A stretch of DNA of 64,000 nucleotides. Source: Luteimonas cucumeris. GTDB lineage: Bacteria > Pseudomonadota > Gammaproteobacteria > Xanthomonadales > Xanthomonadaceae. Positions 45,256-53,787 of the stretch are shown piece by piece (the first letter of the stretch is position 1; each line of letters begins with the position of its first letter). The stretch lies in assembly GCF_007830035.1 (NCBI RefSeq), contig NZ_VLKN01000002.1:1-64000 (forward strand), read 5' to 3'. Made by a program: the position numbers and the translations under genes. The notes under the pieces were generated by a model. The model was not told the DNA's origin. It searched no databases and was given only the letters and a program-made list of their open reading frames with translations.

Positions 45256-46143
45256 ATGAAACTGCGCCTTCTCGTCCTGGCCCTGGTGGCTGGCCTGTCC
45301 GCACCGGCCTGGGCCGCGAAACCGATCGATGAAACACGCCCCCTCGATCCGCGCGGCCGGGTCGAGATCAGCAACGTCAAGGGCCGCATCGAAGTGCGCG
45401 TCTGGGACAAGCCCGAAGTCCACATCGGCGGCAGCCTCGGCGACGGCGTCGAGCGGTTCGAAATCGAAGGCGACCGCAACCACCTGGAAATCGACGTCAG
45501 GTATCCCAACAACAGCGGCAACAGCGAGCCGACGACGCTGCTGCTGAAGGTGCCGACGCTCGCCAGCCTCGACATCGACGGCGTCGCGGTCGATGTCGAT
45601 GTCAGCGGTACCGCCGGCGCGCAGCTGGACATCGACAGCGTCAGCGGCGGCGTGGCCGTCGCCGGTGCCCCGCGCCGGGCCGACATCGAAAGCGTGAGTG
45701 GCGACCTCGACCTGACCCTCAACACGCCGGAAGTCAGCGCGCAGTCGGTCAGCGGCGACATCAACCTGCGCGGGCGCCTGGTCAACGGCGAAATCGATAC
45801 CGAGAGCGTGTCCGGCAGCATCGAGATCGACAGCCGCGGCGAACGCCTGCGCCGCGTGTCGGCCAGCACCGTTTCCGGCGACATGACGATCCGCGCCAGC
45901 CTTGCCGACGGCGGCCGCATCGACACCGAAACGGTCAGCGGCGATGTCTCGATCATCATGCCGAAGAACTTGTCCGCACGCGTCAGCGGCCAGAGCTTCA
46001 GCGGCGACCTGGAAGCGCCGAACGCGAACATCAATCGCGCCAAGTACGGCCCGGGCGCGGACTTCGAGCAGAGCTACGGCAAGGGCAGCGGCGAGATCCG
46101 CATGGAGACCTTCTCCGGCAGCGCGCGACTGAAGCTCGAGTAA
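45256..46143 (+). CDS. Exported DUF4097 beta-repeat protein
   Basis: A 295-residue secreted protein with a signal peptide ending near PAWAA (residue 21). It then has about ten imperfect repeats containing SVSGD/SVSGS/TVSGD, each likely one rung of a beta-helix or beta-roll, as in the DUF4097 family. It follows the sigma/anti-sigma pair by 75 bases, so it may belong to the same operon or be a target of the sigma factor. The function of the family is unknown. Confidence 0.88.
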   Translation: MKLRLLVLALVAGLSAPAWAAKPIDETRPLDPRGRVEISNVKGRIEVRVWDKPEVHIGGSLGDGVERFEIEGDRNHLEIDVRYPNNSGNSEPTTLLLKVPTLASLDIDGVAVDVDVSGTAGAQLDIDSVSGGVAVAGAPRRADIESVSGDLDLTLNTPEVSAQSVSGDINLRGRLVNGEIDTESVSGSIEIDSRGERLRRVSASTVSGDMTIRASLADGGRIDTETVSGDVSIIMPKNLSARVSGQSFSGDLEAPNANINRAKYGPGADFEQSYGKGSGEIRMETFSGSARLKLE

Positions 46144-46169
46144 CTTTCCACGATCCTCAGCGACAGGAG

Positions 46170-46196
46170 AAAGCCCGGTGCCACGCACCGGGCTTT
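46170..46196 (+). terminator. Intrinsic terminator after the DUF4097 gene
   Basis: An 11-bp stem AAAGCCCGGTG/CACCGGGCTTT with a 5-base loop followed by T residues. It ends the sigma/anti-sigma/DUF4097 operon. Confidence 0.88.
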
Positions 46197-46286
46197 TTCA
46201 TTGGATACGAATCGGCATCGAACACCTGCCTGAAGATCGCCAAGCGCAAGCGCAGGACCTTCACTACGCTCCGGCACAATGCGCAC

Positions 46287-48173
46287 ATGGCCGATATTCC
46301 CGCCGCCGCCGAATCGTCCGGACCCAAGCGACCGCGCAGCAATCCCAGCCTGCGCGAGCGCTTCAATGCGATGCGCAACCTGCCGCCGTTCCTGCGGCAG
46401 ATATGGGCGACCAGCCCTGCCCTGACACTCACCAGCCTCGGACTGCGCCTGGTGCGCGCGCTGATGCCGGTGGTCACGCTGTACATCGGCAAGCTGATCA
46501 TCGACGAGGTGGTGCGGCTGGTCGGTGCCGGCATGGGTTTCGACAGCCTTTCCGCCGCATGGCAAGGTGGCCAACTCGATCACCTGCTGTCGCTGCTGCT
46601 GGCGGAATTCGGCCTGGCGATCGCTTCCGACCTGCTCGGCCGCATCGTCGGTTACGCCGATGCGCTGCTGTCGGAACTGTTCACCAACGCTACCAGCGTG
46701 CGCCTGATGGACCACGCCGCGACGCTGGACCTCGAGGATTTCGAGGATCCCGACCTGCAGGACAAGCTCGATCGCGCACGCCGCCAGACGATGGGCCGGA
46801 TGAGCCTGATGAGCCAGCTGTTCGGCCAGGCGCAGGATGCGATCACCGTGGTCAGCTTCGCCGCCGGCCTGCTGGTGTTCGCGCCGTGGCTGATCCTGCT
46901 GCTGGCGATCGCGCTGGTTCCCGCCTTCGTCGGCGAGGCGCATTTCAACGCGATGAACTATTCGCTCAATTTCCAGTGGACGCCGGAGCGCCGGCAACTG
47001 GAATACCTGCGCCAGATGGGCGCCAGCGTTGAGACGGCCAAGGAGGTGAAGATCTTCAACCTCCACAGCTTCCTGATCGAACGCTACCGCTACCTGGCGG
47101 AGAAATTCTTCAGGGCCAGCCGCGCGCTGGCGAAACGCCGCGCGTTCTGGGGTACGTTGCTGGCTGCGCTCGGCACGCTCGGCTACTACGTGGCCTACGG
47201 CTACATCGCCTGGCGCACGGTCAGGGGCGATTTCTCGATCGGCGACCTGACCTTCCTGGCCGGCAGTTTCCGGCGCCTGCGGCAATTGCTGGAAAGCCTG
47301 CTGATCGGCTTCTCGCAGGTGGCCGGACAGGCGCTGTACCTGGACGACCTGTTCTCGTTCTTCGAGATCGAGCCGGAAATCGCCTCGCCACCTGATCCAT
47401 TGCCGGTACCGCGGCCGATCGCGCACGGCTTCGTGTTCGAGAACGTCGGCTTCCGCTACCCGGATGCCGAACGCTGGGCGTTGCGCGGCCTTGATTTCGA
47501 ACTGCGCGCCGGCGAAGTGCTGGCGCTGGTCGGCGAGAACGGCGCCGGCAAGACCACCCTGGTGAAACTGCTGGCGCGGCTGTACGACCCGGACGAAGGC
47601 CGCATCCTGCTCGATGGCCGCGACCTGCGCGAATACGGACTCGAGGATCTGCGCGCCAACATCGGCGTGATCTTCCAGGATTTCGTGCGCTACCACCTGA
47701 CTGCAGGCGAGAACATCGGCGTTGGCCAGATCGACGCGATGGACGATGACGCACGCGTGCGCGAAGCCGCGCGCCGCGCCATGGCCGACGAAGTGATCGA
47801 GGCATTGCCGAACGGTTACGAACAACTGATCGGACGACGCTTCAAGACCGGCGTCGACCTGTCCGGCGGGCAATGGCAGAAGATCGCGATCGCCCGCGCC
47901 TACATGCGCGATGCTCAGGTGATGATCCTCGACGAGCCGACCGCCGCGCTGGATGCGCGCAGCGAGTTCGAGGTGTTCCAGCGCTTCAAGGAACTCAGCG
48001 ACGAGCGTACGGCCGTGCTGATCTCGCATCGCTTCTCCAGCGTGCGCATGGCCGACCGCATCCTGGTGCTGGCCGAAGGCCGGCTCGAAGCCAGCGGCAC
48101 GCACGCGCAACTACTGGCGCAGGGTGGGCGCTATGCGGAACTGTTCGAGCTGCAGGCCGCGGGTTATCGCTGA
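46287..48173 (+). CDS. ABC transporter, fused permease/ATPase
   Basis: A 628-residue half-transporter. The N-terminal ~390 residues contain about six membrane segments (LRLVRALMPVVTLYIGKLII; GLLVFAPWLILLLAIALVPA). The ATPase domain has Walker A GENGAGKTT, signature LSGGQWQK, Walker B VMILDEPTAALD and H-loop LISHRFSSV. It resembles multidrug/peptide or lipid exporters of the MsbA-like class. The substrate is unknown. It lies alone between a terminator and the convergent DUF488 gene. Confidence 0.92.
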   Translation: MADIPAAAESSGPKRPRSNPSLRERFNAMRNLPPFLRQIWATSPALTLTSLGLRLVRALMPVVTLYIGKLIIDEVVRLVGAGMGFDSLSAAWQGGQLDHLLSLLLAEFGLAIASDLLGRIVGYADALLSELFTNATSVRLMDHAATLDLEDFEDPDLQDKLDRARRQTMGRMSLMSQLFGQAQDAITVVSFAAGLLVFAPWLILLLAIALVPAFVGEAHFNAMNYSLNFQWTPERRQLEYLRQMGASVETAKEVKIFNLHSFLIERYRYLAEKFFRASRALAKRRAFWGTLLAALGTLGYYVAYGYIAWRTVRGDFSIGDLTFLAGSFRRLRQLLESLLIGFSQVAGQALYLDDLFSFFEIEPEIASPPDPLPVPRPIAHGFVFENVGFRYPDAERWALRGLDFELRAGEVLALVGENGAGKTTLVKLLARLYDPDEGRILLDGRDLREYGLEDLRANIGVIFQDFVRYHLTAGENIGVGQIDAMDDDARVREAARRAMADEVIEALPNGYEQLIGRRFKTGVDLSGGQWQKIAIARAYMRDAQVMILDEPTAALDARSEFEVFQRFKELSDERTAVLISHRFSSVRMADRILVLAEGRLEASGTHAQLLAQGGRYAELFELQAAGYR

Positions 48174-48196
48174 AGCGCCATCAGGTTGCCGTCAGC

Positions 48197-48739
48197 TCAA
48201 AACAACCCGCCCTGCGGCTCCGGCGGCAACGAATAATCCAAGTGCCCATCGACGATCCGCGCCGCCGAGGTATAGGGATGCTCCTGCTCGCGGTCCGGCG
48301 CCATCAGGTGGATCACCTGCCAGCCACGCGACTTGAAGTCATCGGCAATCAGACTGCGATGGCATTGCCACCACACCGCCTCGGCGCACATCACCGCTAC
48401 GCGCTGCGCCAAAGCCTGCGATTGCAGGTGCGCTCGTGCGGCTTCGTACTCTGCGGTGGCCATGTAGTCGGCATAACCACGGAAGCTCTCGTTGCGCCAG
48501 GCGGTGTTCGGCGAATCCGCGTGCGCCGGTCGGCGGCCGCCCAGTTCCGGCATCGACACATAAGCGATGCCGGCTTCCGGCAACCGGCGCGCCATCACCT
48601 CCGCGGAGAACTGCGGGTTGCGGCGCGAGCCCGCGAACCGGCGCACGTCGACCAGTGCCTCGATCCGCGCCTGCTGCAGCATCGAGACGAAGACGCCCCA
48701 CTCGCGCGTCGAATGGCCGATGGTCCAGAGCGTTCGCAT
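48197..48739 (-). CDS. DUF488 family protein
   Basis: A 180-residue protein beginning MRTLWTIGHSTREW, typical of DUF488 (pattern TIGHS, VDVRRFAGSRRNPQF, LPEAGIAYVSMPELGG, and a conserved CHR in WWQCHRSLIADDF). The function is unknown. The ATG at 48739 is preferred to longer in-frame starts, and the coding region would otherwise overlap the region just upstream of the fpr promoter. Confidence 0.9.
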   Translation of the reverse strand: MRTLWTIGHSTREWGVFVSMLQQARIEALVDVRRFAGSRRNPQFSAEVMARRLPEAGIAYVSMPELGGRRPAHADSPNTAWRNESFRGYADYMATAEYEAARAHLQSQALAQRVAVMCAEAVWWQCHRSLIADDFKSRGWQVIHLMAPDREQEHPYTSAARIVDGHLDYSLPPEPQGGLF

Positions 48740-48771
48740 CGCACCCAGCATGGGATACCACTTGTGCAAAA

Positions 48772-48799
48772 GATGAGAACGCCTCTCATCCGTTACAAT
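48772..48799 (+). promoter_or_regulatory. fpr promoter with overlapping inverted repeat (operator-like)
   Basis: A TACAAT -10 box at 48794-48799 lies 29 bases before the fpr ATG. The -35 region is occupied by the 19-base inverted repeat GATGAGAACGCCTCTCATC (48772-48790; 7-bp arms). The ATGAGAA/CTCAT half-sites resemble a Fur-type box. This is only a pattern match. Confidence 0.6.
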
Positions 48800-48828
48800 A
48801 GCCGGGTTTTCCCTGCCCGCCCCACCTC

Positions 48829-49638
48829 ATGTCTTCCGCCTTTGGCACCGAAACGGTGCTGGACGTCCGTCACTGGACGGACGATTACTTCAGCTTCACC
48901 ACCACCCGCGATGACGGCTTCCGTTTCGAAAACGGGCAGTTCGTGATGATTGGCCTCGAGGTACCGCAGGCCGACGGATCGCTGCGCCCGTTGATGCGCG
49001 CGTACTCGATCGCCAGTGCGAGCTGGGAAGAGCAGCTCGAATTCTTCAGCATCAAGGTGCCGGACGGCCCGCTGACGTCGCGGCTGAAGTCGATCCAGCC
49101 CGGCGACCGCGTGCTAGTCGGGCGCAAGCCGACCGGGACGCTGCTGATCCACGACCTGCATCCCGGCCGCAACCTGTACCTGCTCGGCACCGGTACCGGC
49201 CTGGCGCCGTTCCTGGCGATCATCAAGGACCCGGAAACGTACGAGCGTTTCGACAAGGTCATCCTGACCCATGGCGTGCGCAACGTGGGCGACCTCGCCT
49301 ACCGCGATTACATCCTCAACGAGCTGCCACGCCATGAATTCCTCGGCGAACAGATCGCCGCCAGGCTGAAGTATTTCCCGGCGGTGACGCGTGAGGATTT
49401 CGCGGTCGACGGCAACGATCGCCGCGGCCGCCTGACCGAACTGCTGGACAGCGGCCGGATGATGCAGCACCTGGGCATCGAAGCGCTCGATGCCGGACAC
49501 GACCGCGCGATGATCTGCGGCGGCCCGCAGGTGCTGGCCGACTTCCGCGCCATCCTCGACGCCCGCGGCTTCAGCGCGGCGCCGCGGATCGGCGTGCCGG
49601 GGCAGTACGTATTCGAGCGGGCGTTCGTCGAGAAGTAG
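48829..49638 (+). CDS. fpr: Ferredoxin--NADP(+) reductase
   Basis: A 269-residue FAD enzyme exchanging electrons between NADPH and ferredoxin/flavodoxin. FAD-binding RAYSIAS, NADP-binding GTGTGLAPFLAII, MICGGPQVLADF and the C-terminal VPGQYVFERAFVEK match bacterial subclass FNR. No clear Shine-Dalgarno sequence precedes the ATG. A predicted operator overlaps the promoter, suggesting regulation by iron or oxidants. Confidence 0.94.
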   Translation: MSSAFGTETVLDVRHWTDDYFSFTTTRDDGFRFENGQFVMIGLEVPQADGSLRPLMRAYSIASASWEEQLEFFSIKVPDGPLTSRLKSIQPGDRVLVGRKPTGTLLIHDLHPGRNLYLLGTGTGLAPFLAIIKDPETYERFDKVILTHGVRNVGDLAYRDYILNELPRHEFLGEQIAARLKYFPAVTREDFAVDGNDRRGRLTELLDSGRMMQHLGIEALDAGHDRAMICGGPQVLADFRAILDARGFSAAPRIGVPGQYVFERAFVEK

Positions 49639-49694
49639 ACGCCAGCGCGCTTCGGCAGGCGCGTCCGCGCAAGCCCGGCCATGTCTGAAGCTGC

Positions 49695-52600
49695 CTAGGG
49701 GTCCGCGGCGATCGCCGAGGCATGGCTGCTCAACGCACGCCAGTTGTCCACCGGCGTGCCGCCGAAACCCAACCCGACCCGCTCGCCAGTGCGCACGAAC
49801 TTGTTGGGCACGTTCTGGGTCGGTGGGTAATAGCCCACCACGGTGCTGAAGCCGATCACCTTGATCTGGAAGAACTGCGCGATCTTCTTGAGGAAGGCCG
49901 GGCTCTGTCCGGAATGGCAGGCGTACAGCACCAGCACCGCGCCCGGTGCAAACTTCTTGCGCACGTCGGCGACGGTGAATTTGGTCTTGCCGTTGATCGG
50001 CGTGGGCGTTTCGAAGAACACGCCGGGCTGGACCAGGTTGGTCATGCTGTCCGGCGTCATCGCTGCCAGGTTGTCGTTGCTGGCGTGCGGGGTGAACTGC
50101 ACGTCGGCGCGACCAATGGTGCGCTTGATGATCTTGCCGCCGAAGGCGATGTAGTCGCTGTTGGCATGGGTGAACAGGTTGATGCGGCTGATGCTGCCGT
50201 CGGCCTGCATGCAGATCGCGCCAAGCATGCTGCCGAAGCCGGGCACCACCGACACCGTTCCGCCGGCTACGGCCACGAAGTCGTCCGCGCCGGGCATCCA
50301 GCGATTGGCCGCCAGCTCCGCGAGTTCGTCGGTGGCGGTGATGCTCGGATCCCATTCGAACACACCGGCCAGGTTGAGCTCCTTCGTCTGCACGTTGGTC
50401 TTGGCCGCGCCGGCGTCGCCAGCCAGTACGTCGACGCCTTCGCCAGCGAAGGTGTCGACCACGGTGCGCATCAGCGCCGAACGCGGTTCGCCGTCGCCCC
50501 AGGTGGCCGCCAGCGCCGCGGGATTCTGCGAATAGCCGGCGTTCTGGAAGGCGAAACCACCCGGGCTGGCACCGCCGCCCCCAGTCCAGGTGCCATTGCT
50601 GCCGCCTCCGCCTCCGCCTCCGCCACCCGATGCCCCACCCTCGATCGGCGCGACCGCACCGCCGCCGCTGCCGGTATCGTTGCCGCCGCCGGCCGGCGCC
50701 TGGCCGCGGGTCTTGTCGAAGTAATTGATCTTGGCGCCGTCCTGCGAATGCCCGCCTCCGCCGCTGATGCCGCCGCCGGGGCTGACCGCGCCACCGGTGT
50801 AGGCCGAAGCCGCCGTCCGCGCCAGGCTGGTGATCATTTCCGCCGCCACGCGCTGGCGTTCGGTATTGGCCTTGAGCAGGTTGTTCATGTTGGTGCCGGC
50901 CTGCTCGCCCGCCTGCGCGGCGCCGGCCGATGTCGCCTGCAACGTCGCCTGCGCCAGGCCGATGGTGGCCTGTAATCCGCTCATGTCGCGGAACATGCTG
51001 CCGTTCTGGATCGCGGCCAGCACGCCAGCGGTGCCGGTCGGATCCGGGAGGCTGGCCGGCGTGGTGATGTTGATGATCGGATTGCTCAGCTGGCCCGGCT
51101 TCACGTCCTCCTGCATCGCGCGACTGCCGGTCTGGATCGCGGCGATCTCGGTCGGCTGCAATGGGATCGGCGAATCCTGCCAGTTCCAGAAACGCGTGAT
51201 GTCGAGTTTCTCTGCACAGTTGGAGCGTCCCAGCACGGCTTCGGCGAACGTGCCGCCGGACGGCAATGGCACGATGTCTTCCTTGGCATGACCGAGGTGA
51301 ATGCCATGCGTATCGAGCCATTCGGCGAAAGCACGGTCAGAGCCGGCATCGGTATTCATCTTGAACGCAAGATAGTTGCCGACGTAGCGGATCGGCTTCG
51401 GCTCGACGACCTGCGCGATCGGCACCAGCTTGCCGTCGACCTCCACGCCATAGTCCGACAACAGCCAGGCCAGCTGCGTGCTGTCGAGCGATCGGAAGAT
51501 CGCGCGGCTGTAGTGCATGCGGTTCTGGTTGAGGTGCTGCTTGATGTTGACGTTGAGTCCACCGGCTTTGATCTGGACGACGCGGGTCTCGCGGGTGGCA
51601 CCTTTCGCGACCGTGACGGTGGGCAGCTCCAGCGGGAAGCGCACGCCATTGCGGTTGACGGTAAGGGTGACTGTCGCCGACAGGTCGCGCTCACTGCTAC
51701 TGCCGGAAATCGAGATCCTGGCGACCTCGCTCAACGCCACAGGATTGGCGGCGCCGACGTTGCCCAGCGTGGCGCCCTGATGCGTGTGGAACAGGATCTT
51801 CAACGGCGTGCCGCCGGCCGCGACTGCGCCGCCTTCGACGATCACGTCGGTCGGCAGGTACATGGCATTGCTGTCGGCACGCAGCACGGTGCGGTTCAAC
51901 AGGCCCGACAGGCGTGACGTCTGCTCTGCCGACCACAACTGGTCGTTGACCTGCTGCAGCACCGGCAGCGCGTCCGACAGACGCGCTGCGGCCAGCGGCT
52001 GTTTCACCGCCATCAGCCTGGCGCGATCCAATGCCGGCGCTGCCGCTTTCTCCTCGTCCGCGGCCGGTTCGGCGACGGTTTCGACTTCGGCAACGCGCAC
52101 GTTGGAGATGGCCGAGATCGCGGTCCGCGTGGTCAGCGCTTCGCGCAGGAACATGTCGAGTCGCCCGCCCAGGCCGGTGTACCGCGTCTCGCGTTCCGGC
52201 GCCACTTCCAGCACGTCGAGGTTCTGCAGGGCCTCGCGCATCGTGTAGCTGAGCGCGGCGCGCGCCAGCACGCCCTGGAAGCGTCGCACCATCGCCTCGT
52301 TGTCGAAATCGACCAGCTGCAGCGGAATGAAGACCACCTTGTCGGCTTTGACGATCGCCACTTCGACGCGATACACCTGCACTACTTCGTAGTACTGCAC
52401 GGTCAACGCGTGCATGTGGTTGTAGTTGGCCAGGACGCGGGTGCTGACGTTCTCGTGTTCGGACTGCGCGACCTCCTTGACGACCGACGCGCGCCGGCTC
52501 CGGCTGCTGTGCGCGTGCTGGTGGGTGCGGTCGTTGACGTTCTGCATCATCGAGCTGCCGATGTCGCGATGGCCCCAAGAGGTCGAATAACTGTCGGCCT

Positions 52601-53669
52601 GCGCGCTGGTGGTCGCACTGCTGCTGGTGTGGCCCACGGAGCCGCTGGGCCCGCCGAACAATCCGCCCAGCGGCGCGGACAGTTCCGCCGCCGAGGAGGT
52701 GCCTTCCTGGGTCGAGGTGCTGCTGCTGTTGGTGGATGAGAAACCGCCCTGCGCCTCGTTGGCGACGGCGTGCGTGACTTCGTTGATGGAGCGGTTCTGC
52801 GAAGTGTCGTTGGTGAGATCGTCGACCTCGCTGATCACCTCGGTCTCGCCGGCGCGGCTCTTGCGCGACCAGTCGACCACCGCCACGCGCGTACTCTCGC
52901 CCGGCGCCAGCGTCGTGCTGTGCAGCAATTGCCCCAGCGTGACGCCCTGTGCATACCAGGACTGGTTGAAGGTCAGAAACGCACCGAAAGCGACGCGCTT
53001 GAACCCCGCGTCGCCAGCGGCCAGCTTGCCCAGGTCGAGCGGCTTGAAATCCTGCGCGGCGATATTGGCGATGGGATCGTCGTCGTTCCTGGGTATCTCG
53101 CCCATCAGCAAGGTCGTGTACTGCACGCGCTCGGTCGGATATTCGCCGGTCTTGGGCAGCAGGTCGGCAGGTCGTTCGGGATCGTAGTCCGGCGTGTTCT
53201 CCGGAAAATAGATCGCCTCGAGGATGCGCGCCGCCGCGCGGTGCGGCGGATACAACGCAAGGTCGCGCACGCTGTGCACGTCCAGCGCCGCCTGTATCGC
53301 GGCGGCTTCCGCGGCCGCGATGCGCTCCAGCACGCTTATCGGCAGGAACTGCAGTTCGCCAACCTTGACGCCGGCCGCTTCGGCTTCACGTACCAGGTCC
53401 CGCGTGGGCGTGCCGTGCTGGTACAGCGCACTCTTGAGGTTGGAGGCAGCGTCCAGCAGCACGTTGGCATCATCGAAGATACCTGCGGTCGCGAGGTCGA
53501 AAACCGTCTTGACGCCCAGCGTTTCGAGCACGGTCGCGGCTGCCTCGTTGACGCCGAGCAGCGCCTGCGGCGACTGGTGCAACAGCTCGCGCAGCGGCAG
53601 GTTCCGGTATTGGGTACGCACCGCATCGAGCAGCGCGGTCTGGCGATTCATGTTGAGGGTGGCGGGCAT
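49695..53669 (-). CDS. Large multidomain hypothetical protein with C-terminal caspase/CHAT-like domain
   Basis: A 1324-residue protein (numbering from ATG 53669; an in-frame TTG at 53699 adds ten residues; neither has a good ribosome binding site). No signal peptide or obvious membrane segment is seen. In order: two helix-hairpin-helix-like segments (about 35-75 and 110-155); a conserved-looking block GAFLTFNQSWYAQGVTLGQL near 230-250; a Ser/Thr-rich stretch (about 305-365); a block NYNHMHALTVQYYEVV (about 415-430); a beta-rich region (640-770) leading to VGNYLAF; a coiled segment (880-945); a Gly-rich linker (955-1040); and a C-terminal domain with LFTHAN (H1168) and LVLYACHSG (C1251), the spacing and flanking strands expected of a clan CD peptidase. 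The function is unknown. It is downstream of the MBL gene. Confidence 0.75.
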   Translation of the reverse strand: MPATLNMNRQTALLDAVRTQYRNLPLRELLHQSPQALLGVNEAAATVLETLGVKTVFDLATAGIFDDANVLLDAASNLKSALYQHGTPTRDLVREAEAAGVKVGELQFLPISVLERIAAAEAAAIQAALDVHSVRDLALYPPHRAAARILEAIYFPENTPDYDPERPADLLPKTGEYPTERVQYTTLLMGEIPRNDDDPIANIAAQDFKPLDLGKLAAGDAGFKRVAFGAFLTFNQSWYAQGVTLGQLLHSTTLAPGESTRVAVVDWSRKSRAGETEVISEVDDLTNDTSQNRSINEVTHAVANEAQGGFSSTNSSSTSTQEGTSSAAELSAPLGGLFGGPSGSVGHTSSSATTSAQADSYSTSWGHRDIGSSMMQNVNDRTHQHAHSSRSRRASVVKEVAQSEHENVSTRVLANYNHMHALTVQYYEVVQVYRVEVAIVKADKVVFIPLQLVDFDNEAMVRRFQGVLARAALSYTMREALQNLDVLEVAPERETRYTGLGGRLDMFLREALTTRTAISAISNVRVAEVETVAEPAADEEKAAAPALDRARLMAVKQPLAAARLSDALPVLQQVNDQLWSAEQTSRLSGLLNRTVLRADSNAMYLPTDVIVEGGAVAAGGTPLKILFHTHQGATLGNVGAANPVALSEVARISISGSSSERDLSATVTLTVNRNGVRFPLELPTVTVAKGATRETRVVQIKAGGLNVNIKQHLNQNRMHYSRAIFRSLDSTQLAWLLSDYGVEVDGKLVPIAQVVEPKPIRYVGNYLAFKMNTDAGSDRAFAEWLDTHGIHLGHAKEDIVPLPSGGTFAEAVLGRSNCAEKLDITRFWNWQDSPIPLQPTEIAAIQTGSRAMQEDVKPGQLSNPIINITTPASLPDPTGTAGVLAAIQNGSMFRDMSGLQATIGLAQATLQATSAGAAQAGEQAGTNMNNLLKANTERQRVAAEMITSLARTAASAYTGGAVSPGGGISGGGGHSQDGAKINYFDKTRGQAPAGGGNDTGSGGGAVAPIEGGASGGGGGGGGGSNGTWTGGGGASPGGFAFQNAGYSQNPAALAATWGDGEPRSALMRTVVDTFAGEGVDVLAGDAGAAKTNVQTKELNLAGVFEWDPSITATDELAELAANRWMPGADDFVAVAGGTVSVVPGFGSMLGAICMQADGSISRINLFTHANSDYIAFGGKIIKRTIGRADVQFTPHASNDNLAAMTPDSMTNLVQPGVFFETPTPINGKTKFTVADVRKKFAPGAVLVLYACHSGQSPAFLKKIAQFFQIKVIGFSTVVGYYPPTQNVPNKFVRTGERVGLGFGGTPVDNWRALSSHASAIAADP

Positions 53670-53787
53670 CGGCAAGGACTGGCTTGGCGGGGTATCCAAT
53701 CCAACGCGACCGCTCCGCGATGCCGGCCACGCTGCAGACGCATGAAGGCATCGCGCCGGTCGTTCGGCACGTGCCTGAAGATCGCCG

